Assembly: GCA_020201485.1 (NCBI GenBank)
Contig: JAIVGT010000043.1
Location: 1 to 6,838 of the forward strand
DNA: 6,838 bases
Direction of reading: 5' to 3'
DNA from: Halobacteriales archaeon
GTDB lineage: Archaea > Thermoplasmatota > SW-10-69-26 > JACQPN01 > JAIVGT01
Below, piece after piece: positions 1 to 5,025 of the stretch; position 1 is the first letter of the stretch; every line of letters starts with the position of its first letter. Made by a program: the position numbers and the translations under genes. Below the pieces are notes generated by a model. The model was not told the DNA's origin and ran no database searches. It saw only the letters and a list, made by a program, of their open reading frames with translations.

Positions 1-45
1 TTCTTGGCCAGTGTGACGCACCATGTCCAAGCAGAGAAGTGTCCC

Positions 46-1125
46 ATGCCGGTCCGCGTCCCTCGGCGACTCACAACCCTATCGCTCGTCGTGAGCTCGT
101 TGCTCATCGTAGGTCCTGTATTGGCAGGGACCTCCTACTATGGCAACGACATTCCACACGGAGCCACGACCGCCGGCCGCGCGTGGATGAGCGCCGCCTC
201 GGACAGCCAGTGCACCGTGTCGGTCTTCGGAGGGTATGGCTACAACGACTCGGTCGCAGGCGGGTTCCTCGGCGACATCACGGACTTCGACTTCTGCCTC
301 GGAACCGTGGACACGGATCTCTCCGTCCTCCAACCTGCTCGCGCAAACACGAGTGCGGTTCTTCGCGATACCACCACGCACACTCCTCCGGACTTCTTCA
401 CCGATGAGGCGGTCTTCATCTTTGGTGGTGTGTCTGGTGGCGGGACCTACGACAAGATTGTCGCTTGGAACACCGTCGAACTCCAGTTCAACATCGCTGG
501 GACCTTGCCTACGGCGCGCGAGGAGACGTGCGCCATCTGGGATGACCACAACGACCGCTTCTACGTGTTCGGCGGCCGCAATGGGGCGACATACTACGAT
601 GACGTCGTCGAGTTCAACCCCGGGACCGGGAGCGCGAGCACGGTAGCGCACATGTCGAACGCACGCGCCGGTTGCAGCGTGGTCTTCGTGCGCGGTGATA
701 CAGCCTGCGGCACCGGTGTCGGCTGCGCGTATGTCTTCGGCGGCCGGAGCGGTGCGAGCACGTACCTGAATAGCGTGGATCGTTTCACCCCTGGCTCGTC
801 GCCCTCGGTCAATGGGCGCACCGCGACGTTTGGCTGCGGGATCGCTTCGACCAGTGCGACGTTGATCGGGAGCTACGTGTACGTGTTTGGCGGCGACCAA
901 GCTTCCGGTTCGTCATGTACGGCGGGGCCGACGAACAGCATCGCGAAGTACGATTATGCAAACGACCAGTTCGCGTCGTACACCACCACGTTGCAGGAGA
1001 GCGTATCCGGAACGAGCCAAGGAGTCTGCACCCAGACGCTGCACTGCGCGAGCGGGCATGCCTTCGTGTTCGGGGGCAAGACCTCCGGCAGCTATTCGTA
1101 CAGGGTGGAGGACTTCACGCCGTAG
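46..1125 (+). CDS. Secreted Kelch-repeat beta-propeller protein (six repeats)
   Basis: A 359-residue exported protein. The ATG at 46 is preferred over a TTG at 4 because it puts the basic stretch (PVRVPRR) directly before a hydrophobic signal peptide that ends at VLA, residues 25-27. Six Kelch-type FGG motifs start at about residues 61, 126, 175, 231, 281 and 342. Most are followed by a Gly/Ser-rich turn, an aromatic and a hydrophobic strand (for example YVFGGRNGATYYDDVVEFN). This matches a six-bladed beta-propeller, a fold used for protein or glycan binding. The mature chain has ten cysteines, an even number that suits disulfide bonds outside the cell. There is no C-terminal anchor, so the product is probably released or held non-covalently. 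Codons such as tat, att, gga and gca are commoner here than in neighbouring genes, which may reflect transfer or weak expression. The ligand is unknown, and upstream control lies outside the window. Confidence 0.85.
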   Translation: MPVRVPRRLTTLSLVVSSLLIVGPVLAGTSYYGNDIPHGATTAGRAWMSAASDSQCTVSVFGGYGYNDSVAGGFLGDITDFDFCLGTVDTDLSVLQPARANTSAVLRDTTTHTPPDFFTDEAVFIFGGVSGGGTYDKIVAWNTVELQFNIAGTLPTAREETCAIWDDHNDRFYVFGGRNGATYYDDVVEFNPGTGSASTVAHMSNARAGCSVVFVRGDTACGTGVGCAYVFGGRSGASTYLNSVDRFTPGSSPSVNGRTATFGCGIASTSATLIGSYVYVFGGDQASGSSCTAGPTNSIAKYDYANDQFASYTTTLQESVSGTSQGVCTQTLHCASGHAFVFGGKTSGSYSYRVEDFTP

Positions 1126-1129
1126 GTGA
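1124..1129 (+). promoter_or_regulatory. Shine-Dalgarno site of the micro-ORF
   Basis: AGGTGA matches the canonical anti-Shine-Dalgarno core and sits 9 nt before the ATG at 1139. It overlaps the TAG stop of the Kelch gene, an arrangement that would couple translation of the two. Most other starts in this window lack a ribosome site this good. Confidence 0.5.
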
Positions 1130-1138
1130 AGCAAGGCT

Positions 1139-1216
1139 ATGTTGGCGCCCTGCTCCCACCTGCAGTGCGGCTACTGCGACCGGCTCATCACCGACATCGC
1201 CGCGCAGCTGAAGTGA
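1139..1216 (+). CDS. Candidate 25-residue Cys/His micro-protein
   Basis: A short ORF with no recognised family. The peptide contains PCSHLQCGYCDRL, so C5, H7, C10 and C13 form C-x-H-x2-C-x2-C. This spacing could bind one zinc ion and resembles the central ligands of RING-type fingers, but the rest of such a fold is absent. The tail ITDIAAQLK could be a short helix. Three points favour coding: a good AGGTGA 9 nt upstream, an in-frame TGA at 1127-1129 that fixes the 5' limit, and all 24 codons after the ATG ending in G or C, while first and second positions are mixed. Fifteen of those codons lie outside any other gene. The last 29 nt overlap the 3' end of the opposite-strand surface-protein gene. 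It could instead be the relic C-terminus of a lost gene. Confidence 0.45.
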   Translation: MLAPCSHLQCGYCDRLITDIAAQLK

Positions 1217-2054
1217 GCAGCGCGCAGCCGACCGCTGCGAGGGCGAGCAGCGGCTCGAACCCAGGCAGCACCTGGCTCTGCGTGACGCGGACGGGCACGC
1301 TGAGCGCGCCCTGGTCCCCGCGCAGGCTGGCGTCGAAGGCGTACGTGCTGCCGTAGGTGATGTTGATGGTGCCCGCTTCCTGGGCTTCGGCCAGGACGCT
1401 GATGTTCGCCACGCGCGTCTCCCCCTGCTCCAGGATGAACGGCGACGGGGCCACGACGCGCAGCTTGGCCGAGCTGCTGTTGGCCTCGATCGTCACGCGC
1501 TCCGGGCCGTTGCCCTCGGCGGTGACGTTGAGCCCGAGGTTGAACGGGTCGCCGGGGCGCTGCGGCTCCAGCGTGCGCGGCTCGACGCGCAGCTTGCCCT
1601 GGAACGCGGCCTGCACGCTGACGCTGACCGTGGCCTGCGCGGCTTCCAGGGGCGGGTTCCCGGTCGCCAGGACACGCACGACGAGCGCCTGCTGCGCGAG
1701 GGCGGGTGCGCCCGGGTCCACCGTCACGCTGAGCGTGAGGGGGACGACCGTGCGGTTCCCGCTGTGGTTCGCCGCCACGCTGAACGTGTCCGGCGTGAGG
1801 GATGCGTGGAGCCAGGCGATGGGAGCGTCGAGGAGGAGGGCGATGCGCGAGGCGTTCGCGGCTTGCGCGTCGTAGCTGTAGGTGAGGTTGCCGGCGACGT
1901 GCACGGTCGTGCCGGGCGGCACGGGTGCGAGCGGCTCGAAGGCGAGGCCGACGCGCGCCGGGGCCGCGCTCGCCAGGCCCGCCAGCCCGGGCACGACGAG
2001 CCCCAGCCCCAGGAGGCAGGCCAGGGCGGCGCGGCGGGCCAGGTCGGAGGGCAC
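1188..2054 (-). CDS. PGF-CTERM-anchored surface protein, sequon-rich
   Basis: A 288-residue exported protein of beta-rich, Ig-like or CARDB-like character. The GTG at 2054 is chosen because it yields a compact signal peptide (positive residues 6-8, hydrophobic core 9-28, ASA at 28-30) and lies about 27 nt from an A/T-rich box. Longer upstream starts add an unlikely leader. The C-terminus is VLPGFEPLLALAAVGCALL followed by Arg residues: a PGF tripeptide (264-266), a membrane segment and a basic tail. This is the tripartite PGF-CTERM signal known in archaea to be processed by archaeosortase A and linked to lipid. Eight N-x-S/T sequons (N56, 67, 97, 100, 176, 192, 217, 231) suggest heavy N-glycosylation. 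The body is Val/Thr/Leu-rich with alternating strand patterns and has no visible catalytic motif. A structural or adhesive role is likely. It is divergent from the membrane regulator, with which it may be co-controlled. Confidence 0.85.
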   Translation of the reverse strand: MPSDLARRAALACLLGLGLVVPGLAGLASAAPARVGLAFEPLAPVPPGTTVHVAGNLTYSYDAQAANASRIALLLDAPIAWLHASLTPDTFSVAANHSGNRTVVPLTLSVTVDPGAPALAQQALVVRVLATGNPPLEAAQATVSVSVQAAFQGKLRVEPRTLEPQRPGDPFNLGLNVTAEGNGPERVTIEANSSSAKLRVVAPSPFILEQGETRVANISVLAEAQEAGTINITYGSTYAFDASLRGDQGALSVPVRVTQSQVLPGFEPLLALAAVGCALLTSAARRCR

Positions 2055-2058
2055 GGCG

Positions 2059-2077
2059 CGGCACCGGCCTCTTGCCG
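2059..2077. promoter_or_regulatory. CGGCA-N9-TGCCG dyad at the surface-protein promoter
   Basis: CGGCA (2059-2063) and TGCCG (2073-2077) are inverted arms around 9 nt. The dyad lies 5-23 nt upstream of the GTG at 2054, between the start and the A/T-rich box, where a bound protein would block transcription. The same arms and spacer recur at 2246-2266. The operator role is inferred. Confidence 0.35.
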
Positions 2078-2078
2078 G

Positions 2079-2084
2079 AAATCT
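2079..2084 (-). promoter_or_regulatory. Weak TATA-like box for the surface-protein gene
   Basis: On the minus strand this reads AGATTT, one of the few A/T-rich patches in the area. It is centred about 27 nt upstream of the GTG at 2054, the spacing expected for a leaderless archaeal transcript. The match to a TATA consensus is weak. Confidence 0.35.
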
Positions 2085-2121
2085 GTTGTGATGTTCGTTC
2101 GCAGCCACCCCCCCGAGGGGC

Positions 2122-2171
2122 GAATGCCCGGCGATGTCGTGCCGGTGCAAACGGCGGTGGTCCCGGCATTC
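2122..2171. promoter_or_regulatory. Long-spaced inverted repeat in the divergent promoter region
   Basis: GAATGCC (2122-2128) and GGCATTC (2165-2171) are perfect 7-nt inverted arms. Their starts are 43 bp apart, about four helical turns. Extended to ten bases the arms differ at one position. The repeat lies near the middle of the 233-bp region between the surface-protein and regulator genes. It could be a looping or cooperative operator shared by both promoters, but no protein can be assigned. Confidence 0.25.
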
Positions 2172-2245
2172 CTTCGCTCCCGCGCCTGGGCGCCCTTCTA
2201 GAGTTCCGAGAACCTGCGCTTGCTCCGGCACCCCGCCACACATTC

Positions 2246-2266
2246 CCGGCAGAACCTTCATGCCGG
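2246..2266. promoter_or_regulatory. CCGGCA-N9-TGCCGG dyad at the regulator promoter
   Basis: CCGGCA (2246-2251) and TGCCGG (2261-2266) are perfect 6-nt inverted arms with a 9-nt spacer, 22-42 nt before the ATG at 2288. The spacer holds the weak promoter-like AACCTTCAT (2253-2261), so occupancy would mask the core promoter. This is the same arm and spacer design as at 2059-2077, which fits autoregulation together with control of the divergent gene. The function is inferred. Confidence 0.4.
2253..2261 (+). promoter_or_regulatory. Possible core promoter of the membrane regulator
   Basis: AACCTTCAT begins 35 nt before the ATG at 2288. In front of pheT, AACCTATGT begins 34 nt before the start codon. 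The common AACCT and near-equal spacing suggest a BRE/TATA-like element for a leaderless transcript, although the A/T part is poor here. Confidence 0.3.
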
Positions 2267-2287
2267 AAGCGACCAAGGGCCCTTCCG

Positions 2288-3298
2288 ATGGACATGAGGG
2301 GAGTCGCACAGGGGAACAGGCGGTGGGGCCGCCATCGGGCATTGCTGCTCGCGCTCGTCGTGGGCGCGATGGCGGCGGGGAGCGCGCATGCGCTCGGCCC
2401 GGTGGACGCGCCGAGCGTGAACGCGAACGCCGACCTCGGGCCCGCCTCGCTCGCGGCGAGCGACGAGGGCGCGAGCCTGTCCGCGCAGGGCCTGGACACC
2501 GGGCTGCCCGTGGAAGGCATCCCGCCCGTGTCGCTGCACGTGCCGACGAGCGTCGCGCCGAGCGATGCGCCTGCGCCGGCGTTGCCCCTGCACCTCGACA
2601 GCGTCGGGGCCTGGGTCCCGCTCGCCGGCGGCGTGCTCCAGCAGCCCGCCGTGCAGGTCGGAGCCGGGCTCAGCCTCGTGGCCATGATCGCGCTCGCGCT
2701 GCGCGGCCTGGCCTTCGCCCCGCTCTACTCGCGGCTCGACGCCCAGTCCTTGCTCGACCACCCGACGCGCCGCGAGCTGCTGCGCATCATCGGCGCGGAG
2801 CCGGGCGTCAACATCAGCGACCTCCACGGCCGGCTGGCCATGGGCTGGGGCTCGCTGCTCTACCACCTGCAGCGCCTCGAGGCGCAGGGCCTGGTCCAGT
2901 CCCATCGCTGGGGCCGCTCCCGGCGCTACTTCCTCAACGAGCGCAGCGTGAGCGTGCGCGCCGCGGCCATCCGCGCGCTGAAGGCGCAGAACGCGCGCGC
3001 CCTCGCCGAGGAGATCGCCCAGAGCCCGGGCGCGACGCAGGAGCAGCTCGCGACGACGCTCGGCGTGAGCAAGAGCGTCGTGAGCAAGTACGCGCAGCGC
3101 CTGGAGGAGGTGAGCCTGGTGGAGCGGCAAGTGGGCCGCAACTGCCTGCGCCTGTTCCCGAAGGACGAGCTCCGCGAGCTGCTGCACACGCTGCCCCCGG
3201 CGGCCGTGCCGCCGCCCATGCACGCTGACCCGGCCCCGGCCGGCATGCCCACCGTAGCAGGCTCCCCCGAGCTGCCGGCCGATGGGCCGACCGCCTGA
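2288..3298 (+). CDS. Membrane-tethered transcription regulator with two winged-helix domains
   Basis: A 336-residue one-component regulator. The ATG at 2288 is chosen because it precedes basic residues and a hydrophobic segment (about 17-35, ending near AHA). The same frame is open far upstream, but that part reads as noise. Next come a Pro/Ala/Ser-rich presumed ectodomain (36-120), a transmembrane helix (about 123-145) with following arginines, and two winged helix-turn-helix domains. The first (about 153-220) starts LLDHPTRRELLRII and has an ArsR/MarR-like recognition region near YHLQRLEAQGLV. The second (about 236-300) contains QEQLATTLGVSKSVVSKYAQ. A Pro-rich tail follows. The predicted topology puts the sensor outside and DNA binding in the cytoplasm. 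Similar membrane-bound double-wHTH proteins are known in Euryarchaeota and Thermoplasmatota, but their signals are mostly unknown. Its promoter is shared with the anchored surface gene, and two exported-protein genes lie downstream. Its targets are not shown by sequence. Confidence 0.85.
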   Translation: MDMRGVAQGNRRWGRHRALLLALVVGAMAAGSAHALGPVDAPSVNANADLGPASLAASDEGASLSAQGLDTGLPVEGIPPVSLHVPTSVAPSDAPAPALPLHLDSVGAWVPLAGGVLQQPAVQVGAGLSLVAMIALALRGLAFAPLYSRLDAQSLLDHPTRRELLRIIGAEPGVNISDLHGRLAMGWGSLLYHLQRLEAQGLVQSHRWGRSRRYFLNERSVSVRAAAIRALKAQNARALAEEIAQSPGATQEQLATTLGVSKSVVSKYAQRLEEVSLVERQVGRNCLRLFPKDELRELLHTLPPAAVPPPMHADPAPAGMPTVAGSPELPADGPTA

Positions 3299-3340
3299 GG
3301 GCTGGCACCGTTCCGCCAGCCCTCCGGCATCCTTTTCCCA
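3297..3340 (+). terminator. Hairpin plus pyrimidine tract after the regulator gene
   Basis: GAGGGCTGGC (3297-3306) pairs perfectly with GCCAGCCCTC (3315-3324) around an 8-nt loop. The stem starts inside the TGA stop. It is followed by a pyrimidine-rich stretch containing CCTTTTCCC. Confidence 0.65.
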
Positions 3341-3346
3341 TTCTTC

Positions 3347-3381
3347 GCCTGCCGGGCCGGCAGGCTCATCGCTGCTTTTTT
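3347..3381 (+). terminator. Second hairpin followed by a T6 run
   Basis: GCCTGCCGG (3347-3355) and CCGGCAGGC (3357-3365) form a near-perfect palindrome. It is followed 10 nt later by six T residues (3376-3381). As backup to the hairpin just upstream, it would insulate the regulator gene from the next gene. Confidence 0.5.
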
Positions 3382-3432
3382 CGCGCCCTGCGGCGACCTG
3401 CCAGGCGCGCATGGTCGATTCCTCGCAGGGGC

Positions 3433-3472
3433 GTTCGCGGTCGCGACCCCAAGTTCGCGGTCCTGACCGACA
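3433..3472 (+). promoter_or_regulatory. Tandem 20-bp repeat pair (GGTC-NN-GACC operator), copy A
   Basis: Two direct units start at 3433 and 3453, exactly 20 bp apart. Both begin GTTCGCGGTC and carry GACC after two variable bases (GGTCGCGACC at 3439-3448, GGTCCTGACC at 3459-3468). Each unit is therefore itself a small palindrome, typical of a dimeric protein's site, and the 20-bp period puts two dimers on nearly the same DNA face. The second unit begins 53 nt before the ATG at 3506. The same two-unit design precedes the next gene at 4288-4327. No good TATA box is visible nearby, so an activator role is possible. Confidence 0.6.
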
Positions 3473-3505
3473 ACGACCTGCCCCTGGCATCCGAGGATGG
3501 GCCGT

Positions 3506-4114
3506 ATGCTGCAACTGCTGATGAAGCACAAGTTGCTGCTCACGGCGGCGGCCATCGTCGTCGGCTCGGTGGCGTTGACCCCCGTGCTGGCCGGTGGTCA
3601 CGTGGCCGCGAGCGGCGACGCGAACGGTTCGGCGAACGCAGCCGCGGCCGGCTCCGTGAAGGGCGCGACCTCGGCGACCGGCAGCCTGGCCGGCGTGCTC
3701 GACGCCGGCGAGGCCGCGGGCGCGGTCTCCGGCGCGGCGAGCGCGGCGACGGACGCGGCCGCAGACGCGGCCGCCTCGGCGGACGCCAGCGGCAACGCGA
3801 AAGGCTCGGCCGACGTCAGCACCGACGCGAGCGCGACGGCGAGCGGCGAGGCCATGGTCGGCACCGACCAGGCCGCGGCGAAGGCCAAGGGAAGCCTGGC
3901 CGCGAGCCAGGACGGCGTGGACGCCACCGGCGCCGCCGGCCTCAAGGGCGACATGGGCGACGCCAAGGCGGGCGCCACGGCCCACGTCAGCCCGGACGGC
4001 AGCGCCAGCGCCGAGACGAAGCTCGACGGCAACCTGGCGAGCCCGGACCTCGGCGGCCTCGACGGCAGCCTGAGCGGCGCCGGCTCTGCGGTCGGCTCCC
4101 TCGGCCTGAGCTGA
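3506..4114 (+). CDS. Secreted Ala/Gly/Ser/Asp-rich low-complexity protein
   Basis: A 202-residue protein of no recognised family. The ATG at 3506 is chosen because GAGG (3493-3496) lies 9 nt upstream and because its distance from the operator pair matches the next gene. ATGs at 3497 and 3521 are alternatives. Residues 7-29 form a classical signal peptide (K-H-K, hydrophobic core, VLA). The mature part is dominated by Ala, Gly, Ser, Asp and Thr, with scattered Lys. It has no Phe, Tyr, Trp, Cys, Ile or Arg. The absence of Arg is striking in such GC-rich DNA and implies selection on composition. The chain is probably disordered or extended and mildly acidic, suiting a surface coat, matrix or spacer role. 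There is no C-terminal anchor. The first part is rich in alanine runs (TDAAADAAASADAS). Only the signal peptide and composition are secure; the function is unknown. Confidence 0.75.
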   Translation: MLQLLMKHKLLLTAAAIVVGSVALTPVLAGGHVAASGDANGSANAAAAGSVKGATSATGSLAGVLDAGEAAGAVSGAASAATDAAADAAASADASGNAKGSADVSTDASATASGEAMVGTDQAAAKAKGSLAASQDGVDATGAAGLKGDMGDAKAGATAHVSPDGSASAETKLDGNLASPDLGGLDGSLSGAGSAVGSLGLS

Positions 4115-4149
4115 GTGCGACTCATCCCGCACCCGACACCCCCAACGGT

Positions 4150-4193
4150 CCCGGCGCGCCGCACCCGCGCCGGGTCCCTTTCCTTCCTCCCCC
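4150..4193 (+). terminator. Hairpin plus pyrimidine tract after the first low-complexity gene
   Basis: CCCGGCGCG (4150-4158) pairs with CGCGCCGGG (4166-4174) around a 7-nt loop. A continuous C/T tract including CCCTTTCCTTCC follows. Confidence 0.65.
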
Positions 4194-4217
4194 GCGCGCC
4201 GTGCGCGCGGGCCCTTG
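4191..4217 (+). terminator. Second stacked hairpin
   Basis: CCCGCGCGC (4191-4199) pairs perfectly with GCGCGCGGG (4203-4211) across a 3-nt loop and is followed by CCCTTG. It could be a backup terminator or a 3'-end stabilising structure. Confidence 0.4.
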
Positions 4218-4235
4218 TTCTCCACGGCTCGCTTC

Positions 4236-4271
4236 GCCCAGCGCAGGCTGGGCCGCGCGCCATCCTTTTCC
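4236..4271 (+). terminator. Third hairpin plus CATCCTTTTCC
   Basis: GCCCAGC (4236-4242) pairs with GCTGGGC (4247-4253) around a 4-nt loop. It is followed by CATCCTTTTCC (4261-4271), an 11-mer also found after the regulator's terminator hairpin at 3328-3338. Confidence 0.4.
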
Positions 4272-4287
4272 TTGGGCCCCGGGCCGG

Positions 4288-4327
4288 GTTCGCGCGGCCG
4301 ACCACACGTTCGCGGTCGTGACCGCAA
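4288..4327 (+). promoter_or_regulatory. Tandem 20-bp repeat pair (GGTC-NN-GACC operator), copy B
   Basis: Units start at 4288 and 4308, again 20 bp apart. The second is the best copy, GTTCGCGGTCGTGACCGC (4308-4325), with a perfect GCGGTC-GT-GACCGC palindrome. The first is degenerate: it keeps GTTCGCG and GACC but has CGG in place of GTC. The second unit begins 52 nt before the ATG at 4360, against 53 nt in front of the preceding gene, so both genes probably answer to the same regulator. Confidence 0.6.
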
Positions 4328-4359
4328 TGCAGGACCCTTCCGCGGGCGAGCTTGGTCCG

Positions 4360-5025
4360 ATGCGCATGAACCCCAAGACTGCGCTGGTTGCGGTGGCGGT
4401 GGCGGCCGGATTTGTCCTGCTCGCCCCGGCGCTGGCCGCGAACGGGCCCATGGTCAACATGGGCGGGAACGGCAACGTGAACGCGAACGCCAACGGCCAC
4501 GGCGCGAGCGCGCACGGCGAGGGCAGCGGGAACATCGCGGCCAGCGTCGGCGGCGCGGGCGTGACCGGCAACGGCGCGGGCTCGGTCGGAGCCGACCTGG
4601 GCGGCGTGACGGGGAGCCTCCCGGCGCTGCCCGCGGACGTGCCCGCCGAGCTCCCGGTGGACGTGCCGGTCGATGTCAGTGATGTGTCGGGCGGCCAGGC
4701 CAGCGGCACGGCGGCCCTCACGAGCGGCGGCCTCGAGGGCGCGACGCACGGCGTGCTCGAAGGCAGCGCCGGCGCGGGCGACGCCAGCATCGGCGCGCGC
4801 CACGGCGTGCTCGTCGACAACGGCAAGGTCGAGGACAACACGCACCTGACCGCCGACCAGGGCGACAACCACGTGGGCGTGTTCAAGGGCGTCGACATCT
4901 GCGACCCGCAGGAGAACGCCGACGTGGCGCTCCACGGGCAGGGCAACGGCGACGTCGGCCCGCTGCAGAGCGGCGGCAAGGACACGCTCAAGGCGAGCGC
5001 CCTCGACGGCTGCGACGTCTACTGA
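4360..5025 (+). CDS. Secreted Gly/Ala/Asn-rich protein with a C-terminal two-cysteine region
   Basis: A 221-residue protein of no recognised family. The ATG at 4360 is chosen from its spacing to the operator pair; ATG 4366 is also possible and the ribosome site is weak. Residues 6-26 are a signal peptide ending ALA. Residues 27 to about 95 are Gly/Asn/Ala-rich (NVNANANGHGAS). A Pro/Val/Asp segment follows (about 95-110, VPAELPVDVPVDVSD). A more complex C-terminal part (about 130-221) has HGVL twice and C181 and C218, which could form one disulfide closing a small domain. The mature chain has one Arg, one Phe, a terminal Tyr and no Trp, resembling the upstream protein in composition though not by clear alignment. 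Shared operators make the two a likely co-expressed pair. Its 3' end overlaps the opposite-strand reductase gene by 7 bp. The function is unknown. Confidence 0.75.
   Translation: MRMNPKTALVAVAVAAGFVLLAPALAANGPMVNMGGNGNVNANANGHGASAHGEGSGNIAASVGGAGVTGNGAGSVGADLGGVTGSLPALPADVPAELPVDVPVDVSDVSGGQASGTAALTSGGLEGATHGVLEGSAGAGDASIGARHGVLVDNGKVEDNTHLTADQGDNHVGVFKGVDICDPQENADVALHGQGNGDVGPLQSGGKDTLKASALDGCDVY

Noticed and set aside
1925..2287. N-terminal extension of the regulator frame
   Set aside because: It is Arg/Pro/Gly-rich noise overlapping the divergent surface-protein gene. The signal segment and putative promoter both place the start at 2288.
2055..2342. Upstream extension of the PGF-CTERM gene
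   Set aside because: It would place about 96 unrelated residues before a clear signal peptide and would run across the regulator's promoter and start.
3386..3430. CCCTGCG ... CGCAGGG inverted repeat with a 31-nt gap
   Set aside because: A short stem with a long loop, likely by chance at this GC content. There is no conserved partner upstream of the second exported gene.
3433..3472. 20-bp repeats as a CRISPR array or attachment site
   Set aside because: Only two contiguous units without unique spacers, duplicated before another gene at a fixed distance from its start. This fits an operator, not an array. No cas, integrase or tRNA gene is visible.
2258..4327. 689-codon open frame on the minus strand
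   Set aside because: It lies antisense to the regulator and the first low-complexity gene. Its sequence is Arg-rich noise without motifs.
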